The position numbers and the translations under genes are program-made. The notes beneath the pieces are model-generated. The model was not told the DNA's origin. It did no database searches and saw only the letters and a program-made list of their open reading frames with translations. Of a stretch of 64,000 nucleotides of DNA, positions 34,538 to 43,334 are shown piece after piece. How positions within the stretch are numbered: the first letter of the stretch is position 1; every line of letters begins with the position of its first letter. Origin of the DNA: Streptomyces sp. NBC_00704 (GTDB lineage Bacteria; Actinomycetota; Actinomycetes; Streptomycetales; Streptomycetaceae). The DNA lies in contig NZ_CP109000.1 of the NCBI RefSeq assembly GCF_036226605.1, forward strand, positions 248,001-312,000, written 5' to 3'.

Positions 34538-36439
34538 TCAGGGTGTGTAGACGGCCGGGCGGGGCGCGGTGGGCATGCCGGCGCCGATGAAGAAGCTCGG
34601 GTGCGGCGGCTGGTTGTAGGCGGTGTTCTGCCAGGCGAGCGCGGTGCGGTACTGGGTGTCGTGGAGCAGCGTGGTGATGCGGGTGCTCGTCTGGTACGGC
34701 GTGCTGTAGATCCGCAGGGCGCGGTTGTCGCCGGTGGGCCAGACGACCTCCTCCCGCCAGTCGCCGAGGATGTCCCCGGACAGCGACGGCGTCGACTTCG
34801 TGCCGTTGTTGGCGTGGACGCCCGAGGCCGTCAGGAGACGGGTGTCGCCGGAGGTGCCGTACTTGTCGATGTGGGTGCCGTCGAGCAGTTCGCGCACGGT
34901 GTCGCCGTCCCACCACGACAGGAAGTTGACGCTGGAGGGCTCCCGGCCGAGGGAGGCTCCGGTCGCCGAGCGCAGCGTGGTGTCGGAGGCGGACCAGGCC
35001 TCGGCGCCCGGACTGCCGGCATAGACGTCGGCGGCGACGCCCCGGCCGTTGTCGGATCCGCCCACCGTCTGCCAGAGGATCCGTCCGGTGCGCGCGTCGG
35101 CCATCCACGAGCCGGGCTTGCCGGACTCCTCGGACACCTTGAACTCCTCCAGGCCCGCCCGTGCGGGGTCGAGGTCCCCGACGTGCATGGCGTCGCCGTG
35201 GCCCATGCGCGTGGTCCACAGACCGGATCCGTTGTCGTCGACGGTCATGGCGCCGTAGACGATCTCGTCCTTGCCGTCGTCGTCGACATCGGCGACGGAC
35301 AGGCTGTGGTTGCCCTGGCCGTCGTAGCCCTTGCCGCTGTTGGAGGAGGAGTTCGTGTCGAAGGTCCAGCGGCGCGTGAACTGCCCGTTCCGCCAGTCCC
35401 AGGCGGCGATCACCGTCCGGGTGTAGTAGCCGCGCGCCATGACCAGCGAGGGACGGGAGCCGTCGAGATACGCGGTTCCCGCGAGGAAGCGGTCGACGCG
35501 GTTGCCGTAGGAGTCGCCCCAGGACGAGACGGTGCCGCGGGCCGGGACGTAGTCGACGCTCTGCATCGCCCTGCCGCTCTGACCGTTGAACATGGTCAGG
35601 TACTCGGGTCCGGACAGCACGTAACCGGACGAGTTGCGGTAGTCGGCGGACGAGCTGCCGATCACCGTGCCGGCGCCGTCCCGCGCGCCGTCGGCGGTCT
35701 TCATCGCGACCTCGGCCTTGCCGTCGCCGTCGTAGTCGTACACCTGGAACTGCGTGTAGTGGGCGCCCGAGCGGATGTTGCGGCCCAGGTCGATCCGCCA
35801 CAGCCGGGTGCCGTCGAGCTTCAGCCCGTCGATGATCGTGTTCCCGGTGTAGCCGGACTGCGAGTTGTCCTTCGCGTTGGTGGGATACCACTTCAGGACC
35901 AGGTCGAGACGGCCGTCGCCGTCCAGGTCGCCGACCGAGGCGTCGTTGGCCTCGTAGGTGTAGGCGACGCCGTCGGGTGTGGTGCCGCCGGCCGGCGGTG
36001 AGAGCGGCACGTTCAGATACCCCGGCCGGAGCTGCAACGCGGGCTCCGAGGGGGCCTGTTCGGTTCCGGCGACCACGGCGCGCACGGTGTACCCGGCCGA
36101 GTCCGGGGCGCCCGCGTCGAAGTAGTTCGTCGACGTGCCGATCGGCGAGGAGTTGAGCCTGACGCCACCCCGGTAGACGTTGAACGCCACGTCACCGGGG
36201 TCGGTGGCGAGCCAACGCCACGACACCAGGTTTCCGCTGCTGGAGTGGGTGCTGGTCAGTCCCCGGTCGAGACGTTCGACCTGCCGTGCGGTGGCGGCGT
36301 CGGCGGTCGGGGACAGTCCGGTGAGGGCGGCGGCCGCCAGCGCGGTGGCGGCGGCGATACCGCTGATCAGCCGGCCCGGTGACCGGCCTCCACGTCGCTC
36401 GGACCACGGCGCGTGGGGGCGCCCGGCGGAGTCGGCCAC
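34538..36439 (-). CDS. Secreted rhamnogalacturonan lyase, PL11
   Basis: The 633-residue exoenzyme cleaves the rhamnose/galacturonate backbone of rhamnogalacturonan I by beta-elimination. An unusually long signal peptide (about 1-48, cleaving after TADAA) precedes ATARQVERLDRGL. The PL11 beta-propeller is shown by many calcium-binding DxDGDG loops (VGDLDGDGRLDLVLKWYP, VYDYDGDGKAEVAMKTADG, VADVDDDGKDEIVYGAM) and by RGYYTRTVIAAWDWR. Length matches single-domain PL11 enzymes, without an added carbohydrate-binding module. The GTG start has GGAGGTCACC before it. A CebR-like operator 201 bases upstream suggests LacI-type control, and three more pectin genes lie divergently. Confidence 0.93.
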   Translation of the reverse strand: MADSAGRPHAPWSERRGGRSPGRLISGIAAATALAAAALTGLSPTADAATARQVERLDRGLTSTHSSSGNLVSWRWLATDPGDVAFNVYRGGVRLNSSPIGTSTNYFDAGAPDSAGYTVRAVVAGTEQAPSEPALQLRPGYLNVPLSPPAGGTTPDGVAYTYEANDASVGDLDGDGRLDLVLKWYPTNAKDNSQSGYTGNTIIDGLKLDGTRLWRIDLGRNIRSGAHYTQFQVYDYDGDGKAEVAMKTADGARDGAGTVIGSSSADYRNSSGYVLSGPEYLTMFNGQSGRAMQSVDYVPARGTVSSWGDSYGNRVDRFLAGTAYLDGSRPSLVMARGYYTRTVIAAWDWRNGQFTRRWTFDTNSSSNSGKGYDGQGNHSLSVADVDDDGKDEIVYGAMTVDDNGSGLWTTRMGHGDAMHVGDLDPARAGLEEFKVSEESGKPGSWMADARTGRILWQTVGGSDNGRGVAADVYAGSPGAEAWSASDTTLRSATGASLGREPSSVNFLSWWDGDTVRELLDGTHIDKYGTSGDTRLLTASGVHANNGTKSTPSLSGDILGDWREEVVWPTGDNRALRIYSTPYQTSTRITTLLHDTQYRTALAWQNTAYNQPPHPSFFIGAGMPTAPRPAVYTP

Positions 36440-36555
36440 GGTGACCTCCGGTGTGGATGTGGGGGTGTGGTGTGTGGGGGATGAGGGAGCACGGCCCAGG
36501 GGGTGGGCGCGAGGGCGACGGTGCGCTCGGTCGGTCGCCGTCGCCCTGCCGACCG

Positions 36556-36591
36556 GCCGGTCGATCAGCCGGTCGTTCAGCCGGTCGTTCT
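36556..36591. repeat. 12-bp tandem repeat, three units, upstream of the PL11 gene
   Basis: GCCGGTCGATCA, GCCGGTCGTTCA and GCCGGTCGTTCT follow one another between the operator and the PL11 start. Their sequence resembles the 12-bp units at the start of the window in style but is not homologous. Confidence 0.6.
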
Positions 36592-36639
36592 CTCATTCGG
36601 TCTGTCGGCGGGTCTTTCAGTCGGACGGTCTGCGGGGCG

Positions 36640-36653
36640 TGGGAACGCTCCCA
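36640..36653. promoter_or_regulatory. CebR-like (LacI-family) operator
   Basis: TGGGAACGCTCCCA differs by one base from the perfect CebR box TGGGAGCGCTCCCA known in Streptomyces. It lies in the divergent gap between the PL11 and GH53 genes, closer to PL11. No regulator gene is adjacent in the window. Confidence 0.6.
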
Positions 36654-37206
36654 CAGAGGGGGAGCGTAAGGAGGAGGTGATGAGTCGTCAAGGATTCTGT
36701 CCGACTCGATGTTCGACCCTGTTCGGGTCCGTGAGTTGGGGCGGCACAGACGATTGACAGCCATGGGCCCGACCGGGAAACTGCGTGATGCATCTCGTGC
36801 TTCATGTGAACGAACACAGTCGTCAAGCGCCGTGGATCCGTTGACGGATGGGGCCTCGCGAGAAGCCTCGTGCGTCAACTCGCTGCATATCTGGGATCGC
36901 TCACAGAACTCCACGGGTCGGCGGGCGCGGGTCCCGGGCCCGATGAACCGACCGCCCGCACCCCGCACCCCGCCTCCCGCCCCCGCATCCCGTGGGGGGT
37001 ACGACGTCCGGGCCCCCACCCGGTCGCCGCCGGCCTCGCCGTACCTGGTCCCCGGCACCGGCTCCACCTGCCGCACCCAAGGCACTTGACGCACTGCGCG
37101 TCCCTCACCATCCCCACCACCCCTCACCGCCTCCACCACCCCCCACGACCGACTGCCCGACCGCCGCGACGCTCCAGGTGCGGCCGACGGGCAGGGAGGA
37201 GAGACC
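36654..37206. other. Divergent regulatory region between PL11 and GH53 genes
   Basis: This part of the 767-base gap holds no gene. It shows a quasi-palindrome TTCATGTGAA (36801-36810), a 7-bp inverted repeat GTTGACG/CGTCAAC (36840-36846 and 36873-36879) and a cytosine-rich run before the GGGAGGAG of the GH53 gene. Any of the dyads may be a second operator; none is recognised. Confidence 0.4.
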
Positions 37207-38262
37207 ATGTCCCCCACCCATGCGTCCGGTCCCGGACGGATCAGCCGAAGGACACTGCTCAAGGCCACCACCGCCACGGCCGGAGCGATCGCCACCGCTG
37301 CCGCGTTCGCGGAACTCGAGACGCCGGCCGATGCCGCGGCAGGGTTCGTCAAGGGCGTCGACATCAGCTGGGCGCCGCAGATGGAGGCCCGCGGGTACTC
37401 CTGGAAGAACGCGAGCGGGCAGACGCAGGATCTGCTCACCATCCTCAAGGGATACGGCATCACGGCCGTCCGGCTGCGCACGTTCGTCAACCCGTCCGGC
37501 GACCCTGCCAACGGACACTGCGGCATCAACGAGGTCGCCGCGTTCGCCAAGCGGATCAAGGCCGCCGGCATGTCGATCATGCTCGACTACATGTTCGGCG
37601 ACACGTGGAACTCCGTCGGCGTGCAGAACCCGCCCGCCGCCTGGCGGAACATGAGCTACAGCCAGATGCGCTCCGCGATGGGCACGTACGTGAACCAGAC
37701 CATGACGGTCATGAGGAACAACGACGTGCTGCCGACCTGGGTGCAGATCGGCAACGAGATCAACAGCGGCATCTGCCGCCCGGTCGGCAGCGTCTCCAAC
37801 GCGGCCCAGCTGACCGGGCTGCTCAACGCGGCGTACACGCAGGTGAAGGCGGTGTCGCCGAACTCCACGGTCTGCATTCACCTGGCCCAGCCGCAGAAGT
37901 ACGACTCCATGACGACGTTCTTCAGCCGCTACGCGGCCAACGGCGGCAAGTGGGACATGTCGGTGTTCTCCTCCTACGGCAGCGCGGACCTCGCGCCCGG
38001 CATCGTGGCGAACATGCAGAAGATCTCCGCCGCCTACGGCAAGCCGTTCCTGCAGAGCGAGTTCGGCGGCCGGGTGGACCGGGCGTCCGCCACGCAGGCC
38101 TCGCTCGTCGCCTACATCAAGGCGCTGAGGGCGACCGGCGGACAGGGCATCTTCTACTGGGAGCCGGAGGGCATGTCCCCGTTCACCGGCTACACCATGG
38201 GCGCCTGGGACTCCGCCACCAAGCGGCCCACCGTCATCATGAACGGCTTCACCCAGGCCTGA
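37207..38262 (+). CDS. Secreted GH53 endo-beta-1,4-galactanase (arabinogalactanase)
   Basis: The 351-residue enzyme hydrolyses beta-1,4-galactan side chains of pectin. A twin-arginine signal (ISRRTLLKATTATAGA) suggests Tat export, with cleavage near ADA at residue 43. The GH53 barrel opens FVKGVDISWAPQMEARG; the acid/base is E184 in QIGNEINSG and the nucleophile E285 in LQSEFGGR. The ending GIFYWEPEGMSPFTGY is typical. GGGAGGAG stands before the ATG. It is the first gene of a run with two acetylesterases and faces the PL11 lyase across the operator region. Confidence 0.93.
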   Translation: MSPTHASGPGRISRRTLLKATTATAGAIATAAAFAELETPADAAAGFVKGVDISWAPQMEARGYSWKNASGQTQDLLTILKGYGITAVRLRTFVNPSGDPANGHCGINEVAAFAKRIKAAGMSIMLDYMFGDTWNSVGVQNPPAAWRNMSYSQMRSAMGTYVNQTMTVMRNNDVLPTWVQIGNEINSGICRPVGSVSNAAQLTGLLNAAYTQVKAVSPNSTVCIHLAQPQKYDSMTTFFSRYAANGGKWDMSVFSSYGSADLAPGIVANMQKISAAYGKPFLQSEFGGRVDRASATQASLVAYIKALRATGGQGIFYWEPEGMSPFTGYTMGAWDSATKRPTVIMNGFTQA

Positions 38263-38332
38263 ACGAAGCCCCGTGAACCCTCGCTTCCACCCTTCCTCGA
38301 TCAACACCTCTTCGTCGACAAGGACGAGACAC

Positions 38333-39433
38333 ATGTCAGCAATGAGCACGGCTCCACGAGGCCGGGGCGGGCAGGGCGCGCGGCTGGCGGCTGCGGGCCT
38401 CCTGACCGTGGCCGCCCTGGCCGGCGCGGGCGCCGCCCGCGCCGGGGCCACGACCGGACCCGGTTCCGCCGCCGCGCCCGCGGGTTGCACCGGCACCTCC
38501 CCCCTCACCTGCCACTACGCCGTCGCACCGGGCGAATACGACGTCACGGTCTCCCTCGGCGGGGCGACCGCCGGGCAGACCGAGATGTGGGTCGAGGCCC
38601 GGCGTCTGATGCTTCCTGCGACGACGACGGCCGCCGGCGCCGTCGCCGCGTACTCGTTCACCGTCGACGTACGCCAGCCGGAGGGGCAGCCCACCGGCCA
38701 GGGCGGGACCGGGAACCCCGGTCTGGACATCCGGTTCACGGGGTCCGCCCCGCGGGTCACCGCCGTCTCGGTGAAACCGGCGACCCGGCCGCTGGTCGCC
38801 TACCTGGCCGGCGACTCGACCGTGTGCGACCAGCCGTCGGCCCCCTACACGGGCTGGGGCCAGATGATCACCACCGCGGTGCGCGCCGGGGCGTCCATCG
38901 CCAACTACGCCGACTCGGGCGAGAGTTCGGGAAGCTTCCTCGGCAACTCGGCGCTGTTCCCGGCGATGCTGTCGAAGGTCGGCGCGAACGATCCGGTCTT
39001 CATCCAGCTCGGGCACAACGACAAGCAGACCACCGCGTCCGCCTACCGCGGCAACCTCACCGCCATGATCACGCGGATCCGCGCCAAGGGCGGTGTTCCG
39101 GTCCTCGTGACGCCACCGGTCCGCCGGCTGTTCGACGGCGCCCGGCTCACGCCGACGGCCCTGCACGTCAACGGCGTGGGCGTGAACCTGCCGGCGGAGA
39201 TGCGCGCGGTCGCCTCGGCGCAGCGGGTGCCGGTGATCGATCTGACGGCCAGGAGCAAGGCGCTGGTCGAGTCCCTCGGGCCGTCCGCCTCCGCGCAGCT
39301 CTTCCTGCGCTCCTCCGTCGACGGCGTCACGGACAACACCCACTTCTCGCAGTACGGCGCGACCCGGATCGGCGGGCTGCTGCTCCAGAGCATCCGGGAA
39401 CAGAACCTGCCCCTGGCCGCGTACCTGCACTGA
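38333..39433 (+). CDS. Secreted SGNH rhamnogalacturonan acetylesterase
   Basis: The 366-residue enzyme probably removes acetyl groups from rhamnogalacturonan. A signal peptide covers about residues 1-37. A beta-rich N-terminal domain (CTGTSPLTCHYAVAPGEYDVTV) precedes the SGNH hydrolase, whose four blocks are seen: GDSTVCDQ, NYADSGESSGSF, QLGHNDKQ and DNTHFSQYGA, giving Ser, Gly, Asn and Asp/His. AAGGA eight bases before ATG 38333 fixes the start. It follows GH53 after 70 bases and shares the end motif QNLPLAAYL with the next gene. Confidence 0.9.
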   Translation: MSAMSTAPRGRGGQGARLAAAGLLTVAALAGAGAARAGATTGPGSAAAPAGCTGTSPLTCHYAVAPGEYDVTVSLGGATAGQTEMWVEARRLMLPATTTAAGAVAAYSFTVDVRQPEGQPTGQGGTGNPGLDIRFTGSAPRVTAVSVKPATRPLVAYLAGDSTVCDQPSAPYTGWGQMITTAVRAGASIANYADSGESSGSFLGNSALFPAMLSKVGANDPVFIQLGHNDKQTTASAYRGNLTAMITRIRAKGGVPVLVTPPVRRLFDGARLTPTALHVNGVGVNLPAEMRAVASAQRVPVIDLTARSKALVESLGPSASAQLFLRSSVDGVTDNTHFSQYGATRIGGLLLQSIREQNLPLAAYLH

Positions 39434-39470
39434 CCGCCTCGCGGCCGCGCCCGTCCCCGGGAGGGACCCG

Positions 39471-40376
39471 ATGAAGAAGTTACGGATACTCGTCACGACC
39501 GTACTGGTCCTGGCATTGTCGAGCCTCGGCGTGCGCGCCGCCTCGGCGGCCGGGAGCACGACGGCGAACTGCGCCGGCTCCACGCACCACGCCGCGCCGG
39601 ACGCGGCACGCACCCCGGCCGCGGGAGGCACGGCGGCCGCGACACGAGCGGCGGCCGCGCCGGTGACCGTGTGGCTGGCCGGCGACTCCACGATGGCGAA
39701 CCCGGGGTCCGGGCGCTGCCCGGTCGGCTGGGGAAGCCAGTTCGACGCGCTGTTCAACGGCGACGTGACCGTCAGGAACCAGGCGGTGAGCGGCCGCAGC
39801 ATCCAGACCTGGATGTACGAGGGGAACGTGAGCGGAGCCAAGGGCTCGGACGGCGAATGCCGACTCACCTCGTCCGCCTACTCGGCACGCTGGCAGGCGA
39901 TGCTGAGCGCGAGCACCGGGATGAAGGCCGGGGACTACCTCTTCATCCAGTTCGGCATCAACGACTCGACCTCGGCCTGCCCCAAGCACGTGGGCACGGC
40001 CCGCTTCCAGCAACTGCTGACCACCATGGCACGGGCGGCCCAGGCCCGGGGGGCGCACCCGGTCGTCCTCACCTCCGTGGCCGCCATCACCTGTTCCGGC
40101 AGCACGGCGACCAAGAACCGCGGTTTCATCGCCCAGACCCTCGCCGCGGGAACGGCCACCGGGTCGCCCGTCATCGACCTCCAGACGCTGAGCGTGTCGC
40201 TCTACAACAGCGTCCGGTTCTGCCCGAACAACGGCGACTACGGGTCCGGACCCCTCGGCGCCTTCTTCTGCAACGACCACACCCACTTCGAGACGTACGG
40301 CGCCCAACAGATCGCCCGTCTCGTCGCCGGTGACGTACGCCGGCAGAACCTGCCGCTCGCGGCATACCTCCGGTAG
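39471..40376 (+). CDS. Secreted SGNH rhamnogalacturonan acetylesterase, with TTA codon
   Basis: This 301-residue esterase has a signal peptide (about 1-27, ASA), a threonine/alanine-rich linker and the SGNH blocks WLAGDSTMANPG, NQAVSGRSIQTW, QFGINDST and NDHTHFETYGAQQIARL. Cysteine pairs in GRCPVG, ACPKH, RFCPN and FFCND suggest disulfides. The fourth codon is TTA (39480-39482), the rare leucine codon read by the bldA tRNA, so its translation is likely to depend on development. It has no N-terminal beta domain, unlike the esterase upstream (37-base gap), and may prefer another acetyl position. Confidence 0.9.
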   Translation: MKKLRILVTTVLVLALSSLGVRAASAAGSTTANCAGSTHHAAPDAARTPAAGGTAAATRAAAAPVTVWLAGDSTMANPGSGRCPVGWGSQFDALFNGDVTVRNQAVSGRSIQTWMYEGNVSGAKGSDGECRLTSSAYSARWQAMLSASTGMKAGDYLFIQFGINDSTSACPKHVGTARFQQLLTTMARAAQARGAHPVVLTSVAAITCSGSTATKNRGFIAQTLAAGTATGSPVIDLQTLSVSLYNSVRFCPNNGDYGSGPLGAFFCNDHTHFETYGAQQIARLVAGDVRRQNLPLAAYLR

Positions 40377-40557
40377 CGCCGCATACCTCCGGTGGCACGG
40401 GAACGGGGGCCGGGGGGCGCCCGCACGACCGGTTCCACGGAACCCGGTCGTGCGGGCCGACCGGCTTCTTCCAGCCCTTGCTCATCGCGCGAACGGGCAG
40501 TCGGCCGTGGTCCCGGAGGCCTGCCCGGCCCCTCCATCACCCCCGCGGAAACGGGAG

Positions 40558-40585
40558 TTGAGCGGGAGGGCGTCCCTGTTACGGT
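40558..40585 (+). promoter_or_regulatory. Leaderless promoter of the VOC gene
   Basis: TTGAGC (40558-40563), a 16-base spacer and TACGGT (40580-40585) are followed six bases later by the ATG, which would therefore be near or at the transcription start. Confidence 0.5.
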
Positions 40586-40591
40586 GATCCG

Positions 40592-41029
40592 ATGACGACG
40601 ACGATCAGGACGTTCCAGGTCACCTTCGACTGTGGGGACCCCGAGCGGGTGGCCCGCTTCTGGTGCGAGGTGCTGGGGTACGAGGCGCCGACGCCACCCC
40701 AGGGATTCGACACCTGGGACGAGTTCAACGGCACCCTGCCCCCCGAGGAGCGCGGGGCGTGGTTCGCGTGCAGCGATCCCTCGGGCGTGGGACCGCGGCT
40801 GTACTTCCAGCGCGTCCCCGAGGGCAAGGTCGTCAAGAACCGGGTCCATCTCGACGTGCGGGTCGGCACCGGCCTCGTGGGCGAGGAGCGGCTGGCCACC
40901 CTCACGGCCGAGCGCGACCGCCTGCTCGCCCTCGGCGCGACCTGCGTGCAAGTCCTCGTCGCCGACGAGGAGAACGAGTCGTGCATCGTGATGCAGGACG
41001 TCGAGGGCAACGAATTCTGCCTGGACTGA
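40592..41029 (+). CDS. Glyoxalase/VOC-family protein
   Basis: The 145-residue product has the glyoxalase-like domain of actinobacteria: FQVTFDCGDPERVARFWCEVLGY at the start, LYFQRVPEGKVVKNRVHLDVRV in the middle and IVMQDVEGNEFCLD at the end. The histidine and the last glutamate are candidates for metal ligands. Function varies widely in this fold. The start has no ribosome binding site but a close promoter, consistent with leaderless expression. Confidence 0.85.
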   Translation: MTTTIRTFQVTFDCGDPERVARFWCEVLGYEAPTPPQGFDTWDEFNGTLPPEERGAWFACSDPSGVGPRLYFQRVPEGKVVKNRVHLDVRVGTGLVGEERLATLTAERDRLLALGATCVQVLVADEENESCIVMQDVEGNEFCLD

Positions 41030-41273
41030 CGTCCCTGACGCCCCGACGAGCCGGCCGCACCCGACCCGGCCGGCTCGACCGGCCCACCCCGCTCCCCCGC
41101 CCGACGGCCGCCACCTGGCGTGTAGGGCGGGGGCTTTTCGGTTGTGCTTCAACTCGGCCAAACGGGGCGTCAGTTGTGGCCGAAAACGGTGGTAAATCCG
41201 GCACAACCATCCGAACGGCTCGCCCGTCACTTATGGCAGGAGCAACCAACTCCTAAGTACACAAGGGGGAAAT

Positions 41274-41723
41274 ATGCGCTTCACTCACGCCATGTTGGGC
41301 GCCGCGACGCTGGCCGCGGTGTCGGTGGGGGCCACGACCGCGCTGGCGGCACCCGCGTCCGCCACGCCGAACACCACTCCGCAGAAGGTCTGCGGCAGTG
41401 GCTACAAGACCGTGAACTCCGCCGCCATCGGCTCGTTGGGCACCGTCTACCTCACCTACAACGCCGCCAACGGGAACAACTGCGTCGTCACCATCCGCAA
41501 CAACCCCGGCAACGCCGTGGACATGTCGGCCTGGATCTACGTGCCCGACACGAACGAGGGCGACGACGACTACGGGCGCTACACGTCGTACGCGGGTCCG
41601 TCGTACGTCATCGGCAAGGGCCACTGCGTGGACTGGGGCGGCGGCATCGCCAACACCACGGTCCAGGTGACCGGCTCCAACTGCGCCTCCCTGAAGGAGC
41701 ACCGGACCACCTCCACCCGCTGA
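41274..41723 (+). CDS. sapA: Spore-associated protein A (SapA)-like secreted protein
   Basis: The 149-residue protein has a signal peptide (about 1-31, ASA) and a mature part reading NTTPQKVCGSGYKTVNSA, then CVVTIRNNPGNAVDMSAWIYVPDT and YTSYAGPSYVIGKGHCVDWGG. This matches SapA, a small secreted protein found with Streptomyces spores, whose exact function is unknown. Four cysteines probably form two disulfides. AAGGGGG precedes the ATG, and a short AGGAG/CTCCT hairpin (41238-41254) lies in the leader. Confidence 0.88.
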   Translation: MRFTHAMLGAATLAAVSVGATTALAAPASATPNTTPQKVCGSGYKTVNSAAIGSLGTVYLTYNAANGNNCVVTIRNNPGNAVDMSAWIYVPDTNEGDDDYGRYTSYAGPSYVIGKGHCVDWGGGIANTTVQVTGSNCASLKEHRTTSTR

Positions 41724-42008
41724 CCGTCCGAGCCGCGCGCCGACCGCTCGACTGGTCGGGCCGTCGGCCCGTCGGCCGGTCGGCCCCCTCGGCCGGGGGT
41801 GCGGCGGCGCGGAACTCCCGGCATGCCGTCAGCCGTCCGTCACGCCCCGGCGCGGCCCACCCGGCTCCGCCGGGGCGTGCACGCGTCGACCACCGCGTCC
41901 CGGCCGAAGCCGTTCAGGCGCCGGCCCGGCCGCGTGCGTGACCCGGCACCGCCGGCGCCGCCGGTCGCCCCGCCCGCCGGGGAGCGCCGGTGCGGTCGGG
42001 GCGGCGGG

Positions 42009-43208
42009 TCAGACGGACGATGTCCGTGGCTCCGGGTGCGGCACGGCCGCCGGGGCGGCGGGGGCATGGGGGTATGCGGCCTGCCGGTGCTGGAAGGAGA
42101 GGATCTTCGGGTTCTGGACGACGCCGTCGCGGATCTCGATGGCCTTCTCGACCGTCACGTCGGCGTCCCATGCCGCCGGGCCGCTCATGACCTTGCGCAG
42201 ATAGGGAAGCAGCGCCTCGCTGATCTCCCAGGTGGCGGAGTTCCACAGATGCGACGGGCTGTGATCCACGGCGTAGTAGTGGCAGCCCGGCCCCGTGTCG
42301 AGCATGGGCTCGCCGAAGGTGGTCGGACGCGCCCACCCGAAGCCCATGCCCTCGTCGCAGGAGACGTCGACGAACAGGGTCCCGGGCCGGAACAGGGCGA
42401 GTTCGTCGTCGGTCACGAACGTCAGGGGAGCGTCGGTGTCCTGGAGGACGCAGTTGACGACGACGTCGAACCCGGCCAGGTACTCCGCCAGCGGCACCGT
42501 GCCGGAGCCGGTCTCGGCGCACAGGCGCGAGGGATCGTCGTCGTCCTCCTTGAAGTGGCCCATCACGACCGACGGCATCGGCGAGGCGACGGCCGCGGCG
42601 GCACGCTGGGTGAGGACGGTGACGTCGGAGATCCCCATGGCGCCCAGACCGGTGACCGCTCCGCGGGCGGTGGCGCCGAAGCTGATCACCACGGCCCGCA
42701 GACGGCGGCCGTAACTGCCGGTCAGCCCGGCGAGCTGAAGGGCGTGCAGCACCGAGCAGTAGCCGGCCAGCTCGTTGTTCTTGTGGAACACATGGACGCT
42801 GAAGGCGCCGGTGGAGGTCCAGTGGTTCATGGCCTCCCAGGCGATCAGCGTCAGCCGCCGGTCGATGGCCAGCTGGGTCATCTTCTCGTCCTGCACACAG
42901 TGCGGCCACCCCCACAGGATCTGGCCCTCGCGCAGTTCGGCGACGTCGTCGTGGGTCGGCTTGGGCAGCAGCAGGATGTCGCACTCGGCGAGGAGGTCCG
43001 CACGGGTGCGCAGGCCCGCCACGAGTGGTCGCAGCGCGTCGTCGGCGACGCCGAACCGCCGGCCGTAACCCTGTTCGAGGAAGATTCTCCGGCGCAGGTC
43101 CGCGGGGATCCGTTCGAGGTGGCTGGGGTGCAGGGGCAGCCGGAACTCGTTCTCCTTGTGCGAGGAGGCGAGTACTCCGAGGCTCATCGGACTCATGGGG
43201 CGGCTCAT
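42009..43208 (-). CDS. N5-(carboxyethyl)ornithine synthase-like dehydrogenase
   Basis: The 399-residue product belongs to the alanine dehydrogenase/pyridine nucleotide transhydrogenase superfamily. It opens MSLGVLASSHKENEFRLPLHP, typical of N5-(carboxyethyl)ornithine synthases, which couple pyruvate with the side-chain amine of ornithine or lysine using NADPH. WEAMNHW and a nucleotide-binding stretch VVISFGATARGAVTGLGAMG are present. The final 25 residues are alanine/proline rich. Three ATG codons compete (43208, 43196, 43187); family alignment would favour 43187. No siderophore or arginine genes adjoin it. Confidence 0.82.
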   Translation of the reverse strand: MSRPMSPMSLGVLASSHKENEFRLPLHPSHLERIPADLRRRIFLEQGYGRRFGVADDALRPLVAGLRTRADLLAECDILLLPKPTHDDVAELREGQILWGWPHCVQDEKMTQLAIDRRLTLIAWEAMNHWTSTGAFSVHVFHKNNELAGYCSVLHALQLAGLTGSYGRRLRAVVISFGATARGAVTGLGAMGISDVTVLTQRAAAAVASPMPSVVMGHFKEDDDDPSRLCAETGSGTVPLAEYLAGFDVVVNCVLQDTDAPLTFVTDDELALFRPGTLFVDVSCDEGMGFGWARPTTFGEPMLDTGPGCHYYAVDHSPSHLWNSATWEISEALLPYLRKVMSGPAAWDADVTVEKAIEIRDGVVQNPKILSFQHRQAAYPHAPAAPAAVPHPEPRTSSV

Positions 43209-43334
43209 TTCCGGCCGGACGCGATGCGCTCCGGGATTGCCGTTCCCCGAGGGCGACGCCGAAACGGTGACGGCGTGCGAGGTGCGCTCGGTACCGCCAC
43301 CGTACTCCGCTCCCGTGCCGCCCGAAGACCGTGC

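Noticed and set aside
36753..36758. TTGACA as a -35 for the GH53 gene
   Set aside because: No -10-like hexamer follows at 16-19 bases, and it is about 450 bases from the start codon.
41724..42008. Gene in the gap after sapA
   Set aside because: Frames here are low-complexity and no start has a binding site. Only G/C-rich hairpins, likely transcription ends, are visible.
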